The translations under genes were made by a program, and so were the position numbers. The notes under the pieces were generated by a model, which searched no databases, was not told where the DNA came from, and saw nothing but the letters and a program-made list of their open reading frames with translations. Source: Pseudomonas sp. AFG_SD02_1510_Pfu_092 (GTDB taxonomy: Bacteria > Pseudomonadota > Gammaproteobacteria > Pseudomonadales > Pseudomonadaceae). Taken from it: a DNA stretch of 64,000 bases. Location of the stretch: NCBI RefSeq assembly GCF_003331055.1, contig NZ_PUQD01000002.1, forward strand, positions 124,001 through 188,000, written 5' to 3'. Below are positions 56,287 to 64,000 of this stretch, piece by piece (position 1 is the stretch's first letter; the number at the start of each line of letters is the position of its first letter).

Positions 56287-57285
56287 ATGGACCCGCGCAG
56301 TGAAGTGTTGCTCCGCCAGGCAGAACTGTTCCAGGGGCCGCTGCTGCTCGCCGGCGCCCCTGCTGACGGCCTGCTCGCGCAATTGCCGCAAGCCCAGGCC
56401 TGGACCTGGCATGCGGGCGATCAGGCGGTGCTCGAAAAGCGCTTCGCCGGCCGCAGCCACTACGCGGTAGAGCCGCCTGGCGTGGCCTTCGACAGCGCCG
56501 TGCTGTTCCTGCCCAAATCGCGTGAACTGGCCGCCTACCTGCTCAATGCCCTGGCCTCGCGCCTGGCGGGCCGCGAGCTGTATCTGGTGGGTGAAAAGCG
56601 CGGTGGCATCGAAGGTGCGGCCAAGCAGTTGCAGGCCTTCGGCAGACCGCGCAAGCTCGACAGCGCCCGCCACTGCCAGCTGTGGCAGGTGACCATCGAG
56701 CATGCGCCGCAAGCCAGGCCGCTGGAAAGCCTGGCCGAACGCTTCGAGCTCGCCCTGGACGACGGCCCACTGCAGGTGGTCAGCCTGCCCGGTGTGTTCA
56801 GCCATGGCCGCCTCGATCGCGGTACCGCCCTGCTGCTCAAGCACCTCGACGGCCTGCCGAACGGCCATGTCCTGGACTTTGGCTGCGGCGCCGGGGTGCT
56901 GGGCGCCACGGTCAAGCGCCGTTATCCACAAAGCCGGGTCACCCTGCTGGATGTGGACGCCTTCGCCGTGGCCGCCAGCCGCCTGACCTTGGCCGCCAAT
57001 GGCCTGGAAGGCGAGGTGATCAGCGGCGACGGCATCGACGCGGCGCCGACCGAGCTGAGCCTGATCCTGAGCAACCCGCCGTTCCACACCGGGGTGCATA
57101 CCAATTACCAGGCTTCGGAAAACCTGCTGAAAAAATCCGTCGTTCATCTGCGAAAAGGCGGCGAAATGCGCTTGGTGGCCAACAGCTTCCTGCGCTACCA
57201 GCCGCTGATCGAAGGCGCGCTGGGCAACTGCCAGGTGCGCGACGAAGCCGACGGGTTCCGTATCTACCAGGCCGTACACAAGTAA
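56287..57285 (+). CDS. rsmC: 16S rRNA (guanine-1207-N2)-methyltransferase RsmC
   Basis: 332 residues with two methyltransferase-like halves. The functional C-terminal half has SAM motif '[12 protein letters not shown]' (about 196-207), acidic 'LLDVDAFAV' and the N2-guanine target motif NPPFHTG. It methylates G1207 in helix 34 of 16S rRNA using S-adenosylmethionine. The N-terminal half ('[17 protein letters not shown]', '[22 protein letters not shown]') is the family's degenerate domain. ATG at 56287. Confidence 0.94.
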   Translation: MDPRSEVLLRQAELFQGPLLLAGAPADGLLAQLPQAQAWTWHAGDQAVLEKRFAGRSHYAVEPPGVAFDSAVLFLPKSRELAAYLLNALASRLAGRELYLVGEKRGGIEGAAKQLQAFGRPRKLDSARHCQLWQVTIEHAPQARPLESLAERFELALDDGPLQVVSLPGVFSHGRLDRGTALLLKHLDGLPNGHVLDFGCGAGVLGATVKRRYPQSRVTLLDVDAFAVAASRLTLAANGLEGEVISGDGIDAAPTELSLILSNPPFHTGVHTNYQASENLLKKSVVHLRKGGEMRLVANSFLRYQPLIEGALGNCQVRDEADGFRIYQAVHK

Positions 57286-57330
57286 AAACAGCGCTTGCCG
57301 AATGCGTTTTGCCTAGGCAGAATCCGCACC

Positions 57331-57540
57331 GTCCTAGGGGAGTAGTCTCCCGCGAGCGCCCAGCTCGCCCGGTACGCGTCAACATACTTGGTCCACAGAC
57401 CATGGCGCGTGCGACCCACCATGCTTGCCTGCATGGCCAGATCCGCACAGACGGATCCAGGGTTTGACAAGACCTATGACACGCACACCTTACCCGGGGC
57501 GGGGAGGCTGTACGTGTCATAGCCGTGTCGACCCGCCCCC
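57331..57540 (+). ncRNA. yybP-ykoY manganese riboswitch
   Basis: In the 267-base gap before the UPF0016 gene: 'CTAGGGGAGTAGTCTCCCGC' (L1 loop of the family), 'CGTCAACATACTTGG', then 'ACCTATGACACGCACACC', 'TTACCCGGGGCGGGGAGGCTG' (L3 hairpin) and 'TACGTGTCATAG', which re-pairs with CTATGACACG to close the helix. The GGGGCGGG at 57496-57503 can instead pair with CCCGCCCC at 57532-57539, right before the ribosome site, a plausible expression platform. This riboswitch class senses Mn2+ and usually controls exporters like the gene that follows. Confidence 0.9.
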
Positions 57541-57552
57541 GTAGGAATCCTG

Positions 57553-58137
57553 ATGCTGGAATCTCTGTTGGTCCCCACCGCCATCGTGGCGCTCGCCGAA
57601 ATCGGCGACAAGACGCAATTGCTCGCGCTCATCCTCGCTGCCCGCTTCCGCAAGCCCTGGCCGATCATCGCCGGCATCATTGCCGCCACCCTGGCCAACC
57701 ATGCCGCAGCCGGTGCCGTAGGCGCGTGGGTCGGCAGCTTCTTCAGCGACTCGGCGCTGCACTGGATCCTGGCGGCGAGCTTCACCGCCACGGCGCTGTG
57801 GACCCTGGTACCGGACAAAATGGACGACGACGAAAACCCGGCGCGCCGCTTCGGGCCGTTCCTGACCACGCTGATCGCGTTCTTCCTGGCTGAAATCGGT
57901 GACAAGACCCAAGTTGCAACGGTGATGCTGGCGGCACAGTATCCGCACCTGATCATGGTCATTGTCGGCACCACCCTGGGCATGCTGATTGCCAACGTGC
58001 CGGTGGTACTGGCGGGTAACTTTGCGGCAGACAAGCTGCCGCTGACGCTGATTCGTCGCCTGGCGGCCACAGCGTTCTTCGTGCTGGCGATCGTGGCCGT
58101 CTATTCGGCGATGAAGGCCAGTGGCTGGGTGGGGTAA
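57553..58137 (+). CDS. UPF0016/TMEM165-family manganese exporter
   Basis: 194 residues, six helices in two repeats, each with the family's E-x-G-D-[KR]-[TS] motif: EIGDKT at 16-21 and 114-119. A short charged loop (VPDKMDDDENPARR) joins them. The family (TMEM165, Gdt1, MneA) exports or transports Mn2+, Ca2+ or H+. The yybP-ykoY riboswitch immediately upstream argues for manganese efflux. Confidence 0.93.
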   Translation: MLESLLVPTAIVALAEIGDKTQLLALILAARFRKPWPIIAGIIAATLANHAAAGAVGAWVGSFFSDSALHWILAASFTATALWTLVPDKMDDDENPARRFGPFLTTLIAFFLAEIGDKTQVATVMLAAQYPHLIMVIVGTTLGMLIANVPVVLAGNFAADKLPLTLIRRLAATAFFVLAIVAVYSAMKASGWVG

Positions 58138-58142
58138 CGGCT

Positions 58143-58190
58143 GAAGGGGCCGCTCTGCGGCCCAATCGCCGGCAAGCCAGCTCCCACAGG
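58143..58190. repeat. Single REP, GCCGGCAAGCCAGCTCCCAC type
   Basis: One copy with the usual gcggcccaatc lead, between the convergent exporter and M48 peptidase genes. Confidence 0.85.
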
Positions 58191-58238
58191 GACAGCACTG
58201 GCCTTGAGGTCAATGCGGTCAAGGTGGGAGCAACTGCC

Positions 58239-59054
58239 TTACTTCCTGGCTGCCTCATACAACGGCATCACCTTCGGGATCGCCGCCTGCAGCGAGGCAA
58301 TGCGGCTCTGCGAGGCCGGGTGAGTGCTCATGAACTCCGGCGGTGCGCCTTCGGAGGCCTTGCTCATCTTGTTCCACAAGGTGATCGCCGCATTCGGGTC
58401 GTAACCGGCGCGCGCCGAGAGTTCCAGGCCGATCAGGTCGGCTTCGTTCTCGTTGGAGCGGCTGTTGGGCAGGGTCATGGCGTAGTTCACCACGGTATCG
58501 GCCAGGGCCATGCTGCTCTGGCCGAGGCCGAAGATGGCACCGGCACCCTGGCGGGCCATCTCGACGCCGTAGGCCTTCGACATCGCCTCACGGCTGTGCT
58601 CGCGCAGGGCGTGGGCGATCTCGTGGCCGACCACGGCGGCAATTTCCGCGTCGGTGAGCTTGAGCTGGTCGATCAGCCCGGTGTAGACGATGATCTTGCC
58701 GCCCGGGCCGCAGTTGGCGTTGAGCTCATCGCTCTTGATCACGTTGACCTGCCAGTCCCATTGCGCGGCATCCGGGCGGAACTTGGGCGCCTGGGCGATC
58801 AGGCGGTTGGCGATGGCCTGCACGCGCTTGGCATCGGCGCTGGATTTGTCGAGCACACCTTTGTTCGACGCTTCCCCGAGGGTTTGCTGGTACGACTGGG
58901 CGTACATCTGGTTGACCTCGTCGGCCGACAGCATGCTGAACATGTATTGCTGGCGTTCGACGCCGACAGCACCGCCACTGGTGGTATTCACCGCCTGGCA
59001 GCCGGCTAGCAGGATGCCAGCGCTCAAGAGGCTGACGACAAAAGACTTACGCAT
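58239..59054 (-). CDS. M48-family metalloprotease lipoprotein (LoiP/YcaL-like)
   Basis: 271 residues. Lipobox LLAGC (Cys19), catalytic zinc motif HEIAH ('VVGHEIAHALREHS', about 147-151) and the third ligand Glu in 'NENEADLIGLELSARAGYDP'. It is a periplasmic, membrane-anchored zinc protease of the envelope quality-control type. Start ATG 59054 gives the clean signal peptide; longer frames cross a REP. It is followed by a REP-free stretch and the convergent exporter. Confidence 0.92.
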   Translation of the reverse strand: MRKSFVVSLLSAGILLAGCQAVNTTSGGAVGVERQQYMFSMLSADEVNQMYAQSYQQTLGEASNKGVLDKSSADAKRVQAIANRLIAQAPKFRPDAAQWDWQVNVIKSDELNANCGPGGKIIVYTGLIDQLKLTDAEIAAVVGHEIAHALREHSREAMSKAYGVEMARQGAGAIFGLGQSSMALADTVVNYAMTLPNSRSNENEADLIGLELSARAGYDPNAAITLWNKMSKASEGAPPEFMSTHPASQSRIASLQAAIPKVMPLYEAARK

Positions 59055-59142
59055 GAAAACACTCCCTTTCCACATGCGCCGTATCCTAGGCCGAGTCGCT
59101 TGGGGCCGCCAGAGCCGCACGGAAGAATTTATTTGCTGCACC

Positions 59143-59245
59143 GGCCTCTTCGCGGGCACGCCCGCTCCCACAGGGACTACACAGGTTTCGAGTTCGATGC
59201 AGTACCTGTGGGAGCGGGCGTGCCCGCGAAAGGGCCGGCGCAGGC
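59143..59245. repeat. REP pair, GCGGGCACGCCCGC type
   Basis: cttcgcgggcacgcccgctc and the complementary gggagcgggcgtgcccgcga, between the M48 and SRAP genes. Confidence 0.9.
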
Positions 59246-59251
59246 CATGCA

Positions 59252-59872
59252 TCAAGCCGGGGTAAGGCACTCCGGTGCATCCAGCTTCGGGTCATTGACG
59301 AAATTCGCCAAGGCTCGCTCCCGCAGCGTCGCCGGCGGGCTCGCCAGCAGTTCGTGCAGCCGGGTGATCGGCGTGCCCGGGTCAAGCCAGGCCGCCTGCC
59401 CTGCATCGTCCAGGATCAGCGGCCGGCGCTGGTTCACCGCCGCCTGGGTCACCACCGCACAGCTCAGCCACACCTGGTCCTGCACCGGGTAGGCCTCCCA
59501 CACGGCGGCAAAGTACAGCGACGCGCCCTCCCCCGGGGTCAGCCAATACGGGCGCTTGCGCACGCTGCCGCGCCATTCGTAGAAGCCGTTGGCCGGCATC
59601 AGGCAGCGGCGCTGGCGAAACGCATCGCGAAACATCGGCTGTTCGGCCAAGGTTTCGGCGCGAGCGTGGGCGGGGGTGCGGGACAGGTCGGTGAGCCAGG
59701 CCGGGGTCAGCCCCCAGCGCGCCTTGGCCAGTTGCATCTGGCCATCGAGCTGGCGCTGGATCAGCACCGAACCGCCCGGCGAGATGTTCCATTGGGCGGG
59801 CTGGGCAACCGGAAAGCCCGGCAGACTGGCAAGGGCCTGGGGCCAGCGAAACAGGGCGTAACGTCCACACAT
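59252..59872 (-). CDS. SOS-response-associated (SRAP/YedK) family protein with altered active site
   Basis: 206 residues. Cys2 after Met1 (MCGRYAL), 'WNISPGG' (DNA-binding Asn), 'RAETLAEQPMFRDAFRQRRCLMPANGFYEW' (Glu99) are conserved. These normally make a covalent adduct between Cys2 and abasic sites in single-stranded DNA. The usual active-site His of the 'xHxRMP' motif is replaced: here 'AAVNQRRPLIL', with Asn147 in the His position. Crosslinking may be altered or retained by Cys2 alone. Not co-linear with an SOS gene. Confidence 0.87.
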   Translation of the reverse strand: MCGRYALFRWPQALASLPGFPVAQPAQWNISPGGSVLIQRQLDGQMQLAKARWGLTPAWLTDLSRTPAHARAETLAEQPMFRDAFRQRRCLMPANGFYEWRGSVRKRPYWLTPGEGASLYFAAVWEAYPVQDQVWLSCAVVTQAAVNQRRPLILDDAGQAAWLDPGTPITRLHELLASPPATLRERALANFVNDPKLDAPECLTPA

Positions 59873-59887
59873 GGGCGAATTCAGAAC

Positions 59888-60148
59888 CTAGCAGATCAAG
59901 ATACCGGGGAAGCTCTCCGGCTCGTCGCCAACCAGTGGCTGGGCGTCATTGTACGCATCGATCAGCTGCCGTGCGTACTCGGCCTGCTCATCCGCCACGG
60001 CGAGCCCCAGCAGACCTTGCAGCGGCAGTTCGCCGGCAGCACCGACCAGGTCACGACCGACCAGGTACGCCTCGATCCCCTCGCTGGCGAGCATGCCCGC
60101 GAGCATTTCTGCCTCAAGCAGGCTTTCCGGTTCGTAGATACGCTGCAT
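59888..60148 (-). CDS. DUF2007 domain protein
   Basis: 86 residues from ATG 60148. 'MQRIYEPESLLEAEMLAGMLASEGIEAYLVGRDLVGAAGELP' matches the DUF2007 (GlnB-like fold, putative signal-transducing) family; 'ADEQAEYARQLIDAYN' follows. It overlaps the preceding gene's stop by one base, so the two are coupled. Confidence 0.85.
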   Translation of the reverse strand: MQRIYEPESLLEAEMLAGMLASEGIEAYLVGRDLVGAAGELPLQGLLGLAVADEQAEYARQLIDAYNDAQPLVGDEPESFPGILIC

Positions 60149-60333
60149 CAGGTATCGTCCTCGCGACGGACTTCGAGCATCCATTCGTCACCATGCACCT
60201 GCAGAATGAACACCACAGGCTGGCAGCATACCTGGCAGTCCTCGGTGTACACCTGGTCGCCAGCCGACAGATCGACGGTGGTTTCCACCCGTTCGCCACA
60301 ATAAGGGCAATCGTAGAAGTCGGTTTCCAGCAT
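60148..60333 (-). CDS. CPXCG-motif cysteine-rich protein
   Basis: 61 residues with two knuckle motifs, CPYCG (near the N-terminus) and CQVCC (about 33-37), suggesting one bound zinc. The rest forms a small beta-sheet ('VVFILQVHGDEWMLEVRRED'). Function unknown; it is conserved next to the DUF2007 gene. Its start lies about 120 bases from the divergent acyltransferase. Confidence 0.85.
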   Translation of the reverse strand: MLETDFYDCPYCGERVETTVDLSAGDQVYTEDCQVCCQPVVFILQVHGDEWMLEVRREDDT

Positions 60334-60455
60334 CGCGGTCTCCGCAGTGACTTATGCGTATAATTGCCGGTCTGTTTACAGGGTCTGTGTGTGTCCGAGC
60401 CGTTTTTCGGAGCCCGTCCCTACCTTATTACCCTAGCCGTTTCCAACAAGAGAGC

Positions 60456-61625
60456 ATGATGGGCGAATTCGATGCCATCCGACCGTACGACGACGCTGAG
60501 GTCCCTGCCGTTCTGGCACGCCTGCTCAGCGACCCGGCATTCCTCGATATCCTCACCCACTTCCGCTTCCCGCGTGCGGCCGGTGCTCTCGGCTGGTTGC
60601 TCAAACCGCTGATCGCCCGCCGCCTGCGCAAGGAATTTGCCGGTGTCACCTGCGTTTCGACGCTGCAGGACAAAGTCGAGTACTACGTCGACCAGACCAT
60701 CGAGCGCGCCACCGACGGCGTCACCTATTCGGGCGTGGAGCAGCTCAAGGCCGGCACCGCCTACCTGTTCCTGGCCAACCACCGCGACATCGTCATGGAC
60801 CCGGCCTTCGTCAATTACGCGGTGTACCACGCCGGCCTGCCCACGCCGCGCATCGCCATTGGCGACAACCTGCTGCAAAAGCCCTTTGTCAGCGACATGA
60901 TGCGCCTGAACAAGAGCTTCATCGTGCACCGTTCGATCAGTGGCCGCCGCGAGAAACTGGCGGCTTACCAGCTGCTCTCGGCCTACATCAACCACTCGAT
61001 CCGCAACGACGCCACATCGATCTGGATTGCCCAGGCCGAAGGCCGGGCCAAGGACGGTGACGACCGCACCGATTCGGCGATCCTCAAGATGTTCCACATG
61101 AGCCGCAAGGATGAGCCGTTCGGTGCGGTGATCCAGAGCCTGAACCTGACGCCGGTGTCGATCAGCTACGAATACGACCCGTGCGACCTGGCCAAGGCCC
61201 GCGAGCTGTACATCCGCGCAACCACCGGCAGCTACACGAAGGCGCCGGGCGAAGATGACCACAGCATTGCCAAGGGCATTACCGGCTACAAGGGCCGGGT
61301 GCACATCAACTTCGCCCTGCCGGTGACCGAATACCACGCGGACACCAAGCAACTGGCGGCGGAAATCGACCGGCAGATCCTCGCTGGCTACCGGCTGTTC
61401 CCGGTGCATTACCTGGCTTATGCGATGTGGGACGGCAAGGACGAGGCCCTGCAGGTGCCGGGCGCCGAACAGGTGTTCCCGGCCGATGAACTGGCGCGCG
61501 CCAAGGAAGAATGGCAACGCCGCCTGGATGCCTGCCCCGAGGAGCAGCGGCCGTATCTGGTGTTGCAGTATGCGACGCCGGTGCGCAACCAGTACCAGGT
61601 CCGGCAGCAGGCACCGGTGGCCTGA
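60456..61625 (+). CDS. PlsC-family acyltransferase
   Basis: 389 residues, soluble-looking. The acyltransferase motif NHRDIVMD (N/H-x4-D type), followed by 'PRIAIGDNLLQKPFVSDMMRLNKSFIVHRS' and 'IWIAQAEGRAKDG', shows the 1-acylglycerol-3-phosphate acyltransferase superfamily. The length and C-terminal half are those of an uncharacterised subgroup, so it may acylate a substrate other than lysophosphatidate. Start ATG 60456 with an AAGAGAG site; a second ATG follows immediately. Confidence 0.85.
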   Translation: MMGEFDAIRPYDDAEVPAVLARLLSDPAFLDILTHFRFPRAAGALGWLLKPLIARRLRKEFAGVTCVSTLQDKVEYYVDQTIERATDGVTYSGVEQLKAGTAYLFLANHRDIVMDPAFVNYAVYHAGLPTPRIAIGDNLLQKPFVSDMMRLNKSFIVHRSISGRREKLAAYQLLSAYINHSIRNDATSIWIAQAEGRAKDGDDRTDSAILKMFHMSRKDEPFGAVIQSLNLTPVSISYEYDPCDLAKARELYIRATTGSYTKAPGEDDHSIAKGITGYKGRVHINFALPVTEYHADTKQLAAEIDRQILAGYRLFPVHYLAYAMWDGKDEALQVPGAEQVFPADELARAKEEWQRRLDACPEEQRPYLVLQYATPVRNQYQVRQQAPVA

Positions 61626-61627
61626 GC

Positions 61628-61752
61628 GAATGCCAGGGCTGCCTTGCAGCCCATCGCCGGCAAACCAGCCCCCCACAGCGACCGCATTCACCTCAGGCTT
61701 GTGCAGTCCTGTGGGAGCTGGCTTGCCGGCGATGGGCCGCAAAGCGGCCCCG
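61628..61752. repeat. REP pair, GCCGGCAAACCAGC / GCTGGCTTGCCGGC
   Basis: Two inverted copies of the CCATCGCCGGCAA… type, between the acyltransferase and the small membrane protein gene. Confidence 0.85.
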
Positions 61753-61757
61753 AAATC

Positions 61758-62018
61758 TCAGACCCAGGTACTGAACCAGGAAAGCAGCAGCGCCATCGCC
61801 AGGCACGAAAAACCGAGAATGTAGAAGTACCGCGGCACCCGCAGGTCGAAGGCATCGACCAGCCCATCCTCCAGCGCCAGCATCTCGCGGGTCTCGGCCT
61901 GGCGCCGCCGGGCACTGTGCAGCAGCCAGGCGCCCGGGCAGGTCAGCAGCAGCGCCAGCAGGTTGATCAGCTTGGTCGGGTGGGCGGCCAGAAACCCCCA
62001 GAGCACTTGCAAGGACAT
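61758..62018 (-). CDS. Small membrane protein of unknown function
   Basis: 86 residues. Two hydrophobic segments (about 14-35, 'KLINLLALLLTCPGAWLLH', and 65-85, 'FYILGFSCLAMALLLSWFS') flank a charged 'ARRRQAETREMLALEDGLVDAF' loop. ATG 62018, or a GTG one codon upstream. I do not recognise a family; it is likely conserved in the genus. Confidence 0.7.
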   Translation of the reverse strand: MSLQVLWGFLAAHPTKLINLLALLLTCPGAWLLHSARRRQAETREMLALEDGLVDAFDLRVPRYFYILGFSCLAMALLLSWFSTWV

Positions 62019-62131
62019 CACGCAACCTCGATGTGAGCGACGGCAAAGGCCCGCATTCTACCCAACTCGCAGCTTCACACCCGGCCTTGGCGACAAACGT
62101 CATCAAGTTTCATCTGACAGCCGCGCAGGCA

Positions 62132-62175
62132 ACAAAAAACCCGCTGCCTGGTTCACAGGCAGCGGGTTTGTTTTG
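62132..62175 (-). terminator. Rho-independent terminator of the YajG gene
   Basis: AAACCCGCTGCCTG-gttca-CAGGCAGCGGGTTT with A- and T-runs on both flanks; 12 bases after the stop. Potentially bidirectional. Confidence 0.9.
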
Positions 62176-62186
62176 CAGCGTTACGC

Positions 62187-62771
62187 TTACTGCCCCAGGA
62201 CCTGGCCGATGGTCGGGTCCTTGAACATGCGGGTCAGGGCATCGCTCAGCACGTCACCCACCAGCTGAGTGTTGGTTTCCTGGTTCGGCGCCATGCCGAA
62301 ACGCTGATCCAGCGAAGCGCCGTAACGGCCGCTGTAGCGGCGCCCGCCATTGGCCACATCGGCGCGGAAGGTGGCGCCGATGGTAGCTTCGGTCACGTAC
62401 AGGTTGTCTTTCGGCGACTGGTACTTCAGCTCGGCCAGGGTCACGGTCAGCTGCGGTGCGTTGTAGGCGTTCGGCGTCGGGGTGAAGCCGAGCAAACGCA
62501 CGGCGGCTTCTGCCTGGGCCTGCAGCTTGGGCACCAGGTCGTTACCGCTGACGCTGATGGTGCTGGTCTCGGGGTACATGCCACCGCGAGTGCCCAGCGA
62601 CTGGGAAGCCCGGCCGTCAACCACCCGCACCACCACTGGCTGGCCATGGCCGACCGGGGCGAGCTGGGCCTTGAGCGTGGGTTGCGGGCTGAGTTGTTGC
62701 GGGCTGTGGGCACAACCGACCAGGCTGAGGCTGGCCACGGCAATCAAACCGAACAACAGACGTTGCAACAT
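62187..62771 (-). CDS. YajG family lipoprotein
   Basis: 194 residues, lipobox SLVGC (Cys20), then the YajG domain ('VVVRVVDGRASQSLGTRGGMYPETSTISVSGNDLVPKLQAQAEAAVRLLGFTP', 'NLYVTEATIGATFRADV'). It is an outer-membrane lipoprotein of unknown role. ATG 62771 gives the expected leader. Its stop is followed by a strong terminator. Confidence 0.9.
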   Translation of the reverse strand: MLQRLLFGLIAVASLSLVGCAHSPQQLSPQPTLKAQLAPVGHGQPVVVRVVDGRASQSLGTRGGMYPETSTISVSGNDLVPKLQAQAEAAVRLLGFTPTPNAYNAPQLTVTLAELKYQSPKDNLYVTEATIGATFRADVANGGRRYSGRYGASLDQRFGMAPNQETNTQLVGDVLSDALTRMFKDPTIGQVLGQ

Positions 62772-62916
62772 GCGCGTTACTCCAGAAAATGCGGCGAAGG
62801 CCCACAGTATACCTAGCCAGGCAGCGACCAGTCATCGGTCCGGCCCGCTTGTCACAATCGTTTCATCGCCCTGCCCTTATGCTTGCGCCAAGCCCTAATG
62901 CACAGGACTCGCCGCC

Positions 62917-63150
62917 ATGGCCTCGCTCTGGACCCTGCTCTTGCAACGCCCGCGCTACCATGCCTATGCCCGCCTCGACGCCAACGGCAAATGCCTGGCC
63001 TTCAAGCATTGCAGCCAGGCGCCAAGCGGCAGCGGCTGGGTCCGGGTCGCTGAAGTCCAGCTGGCCTGGCTGGGCCGCGAGCTGCCTGCCAGTGCCCGGG
63101 TTTGCGCCCGCGCAAGCCGCCGCTGGCACCAGCGCATCCTCGCCGCCTGA
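62917..63150 (+). CDS. Small basic protein of unknown function
   Basis: 77 residues rich in Arg, Ala and Trp ('WTLLLQRPRYHAYARLDANGKCLAFKHC', 'ASRRWHQRILAA'). Only a weak ribosome site (CAGGA) precedes the ATG. The frame is otherwise open with pseudomonad codon use. Probably a conserved genus-specific protein; no motif seen. Confidence 0.6.
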   Translation: MASLWTLLLQRPRYHAYARLDANGKCLAFKHCSQAPSGSGWVRVAEVQLAWLGRELPASARVCARASRRWHQRILAA

Positions 63151-63179
63151 CAAACGCTGCAATAAAAACCACGAATGGC

Positions 63180-63749
63180 GACAATTCTGCCCGCGACATC
63201 GCTATAATCTCCCCCCGATTATAAGGACGTCTCCTGATCGGGCCCCGCATTCGCCGATTGACCCCGGCAACTTCATCGCTCAGCCCACAGAGAGCCTTCC
63301 ACTCAGGTCTTGCATCGGCTGTCGTGCCTGCTTTCCGGCCCTTCACACTGCATGAACCTGCGGGTTGCCATCGCGCAGTCCCTTTTTGAGGTTCACGTCT
63401 CCAAAAGAGCGTGAAAAAACGGTTTTCACAACTTCACAAGAGTGTGGCGAGCAAATGAACAGTCTGGCATGTGCAAAAGCGGCAGATGTGTCCCGAACAG
63501 CCCTGAACAGGCGGCAAATGCGCTCATCCCGTATGAGTGTCTGAGCCGTTCCATAACGCACGCACGACACCTTGACCATAAGTCGAATTGCCGCACCTGT
63601 GGCAAACGGCGTTCAATAGCTGAACCCGAAGACTGATTGGCGGTGTCCGCGGAAGTTGCAAGAACTGCGAAAAGCCGGACATGGCGACCTTGGCGAACCC
63701 AGGTCCCGTGCTGTCAATTAGGTAGCTGTAGATTGTGGAGACGCGTTAA
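63180..63749 (+). promoter_or_regulatory. Upstream region and probable leader of mqo
   Basis: A perfect -10 TATAAT lies at 63203-63208 with a GACAAT-like -35 17 bases before. Between it and mqo are 540 bases with no credible gene; short frames lack ribosome sites. GTGAAAA…TTTTCAC at 63411-63429 is a perfect hairpin. The stretch could be a long 5' UTR, or mqo may use a nearer promoter. Confidence 0.45.
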
Positions 63750-64000
63750 ATGGCGCAGAACGAATCGGTTGATGTGGTACTGGTAGGCGCGGGCATCATG
63801 AGTGCCACCCTGGCCGTACTGCTCAAGGAGCTCGACCCGACCCTGAAGCTTGAGGTCGTGGAGGCGATGGACTCCGGAGCCGCGGAAAGCTCCAACCCCT
63901 GGAACAACGCAGGCACCGGCCATGCCGGCCTGTGCGAGCTTAACTACACGCCTCAGGCCGCCGATGGCAGCATCGACATCAAGAAGGCCGTGCACATCAA
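63750..64000 (+). CDS. mqo: Malate:quinone oxidoreductase Mqo (5' part)
   Basis: The first 83 codons: '[25 protein letters not shown]' is the FAD-binding GxGxxS/A motif of Mqo and '[30 protein letters not shown]' is the family's strongly conserved early block. Mqo is a peripheral membrane flavoenzyme that oxidises malate to oxaloacetate and reduces quinone in the TCA cycle. A GGAG site precedes the ATG. The rest is outside the window. Confidence 0.94.
   Translation, partial: MAQNESVDVVLVGAGIMSATLAVLLKELDPTLKLEVVEAMDSGAAESSNPWNNAGTGHAGLCELNYTPQAADGSIDIKKAVHI

Noticed and set aside
63442..63636. 64-codon frame and a 29-codon ATG frame before mqo
   Set aside because: No ribosome site and no recognisable protein features.

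Overview
The window is a chromosomal segment of a fluorescent Pseudomonas of the P. putida group. The reasons are the high GC content, GTG/TTG starts in otherwise ordinary genes, a cyoABCDE operon beside hmp/norR, the fructose PTS set with Cra, the order ampE-ampD-DUF1631-nadC, a OprD-type porin, and above all the very dense palindromic REP elements (cores such as GCGGGTTTACCCGC, GCGGCTTTAGCCGC and GCCGGCAAGCCAGCTCCCAC) in nearly every gap between convergent genes. I see no prophage, insertion sequence, CRISPR array, rRNA or tRNA. Almost everything looks like conserved core genome.

Layout. 0-4 kb: truncated GNAT acetyltransferase, a REP-rich gap holding a strongly structured element, a YkgJ-type cysteine-cluster protein, an orphan alpha/beta hydrolase and the aminotransferase AlaC. 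4-12 kb (minus strand): cytochrome bo3 oxidase cyoABCDE, dsbB with a curious leader, and the NO dioxygenase hmp, which diverges from its regulator norR. 12-20 kb: CheV, two small secreted proteins, a second YkgJ protein, an OprD-like porin, a membrane diguanylate cyclase and a four-helix stress protein. 20-28 kb: fruB-fruK-fruA divergent from cra, then tatD. 28-34 kb: ampD-ampE, a DUF1631 protein, nadC and trxB. 34-43 kb: cysZ, a BdlA-like soluble chemoreceptor, a GT4 glycosyltransferase, a glutathione peroxidase, a SlyD-like isomerase, a DUF3565 protein, pta and an OmpA-like lipoprotein. 43-49 kb: a metallo-beta-lactamase-fold hydrolase, a histidine kinase/response regulator-TPR pair and a MalT-like LuxR regulator. 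49-55 kb: a DUF1329/DUF1302/acyl-CoA ligase module. 55-64 kb: a 2-hydroxyacid dehydrogenase, rsmC, a yybP-ykoY riboswitch with its UPF0016 manganese exporter, an M48 lipoprotein protease, an SRAP protein, small zinc-finger-like proteins, an acyltransferase, a YajG lipoprotein and the start of mqo.

Functional themes are aerobic respiration and its nitric-oxide and thiol protection (cyo, hmp/norR, dsbB, trxB, glutathione peroxidase, mqo), PTS fructose uptake under Cra, peptidoglycan recycling (ampD/ampE), c-di-GMP and chemosensory signalling, and metabolism of a probably hydrophobic acyl substrate through the DUF1329/DUF1302/ligase module.

The least explained signals are: a 13-codon leader peptide with two mutually exclusive hairpins upstream of dsbB; a structured element at 671-803; the hydrolase at 1624-2751; the DUF1329/DUF1302 module with its MalT-like regulator and a palindrome upstream of the ligase; an SRAP protein lacking the usual catalytic histidine; a higher-order REP array whose units differ by exactly one 17-bp deletion; and a C31-G17-C7 tract that is probably an assembly artefact. 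All assignments come from reading the sequence and from knowledge of the families; no database search was run.
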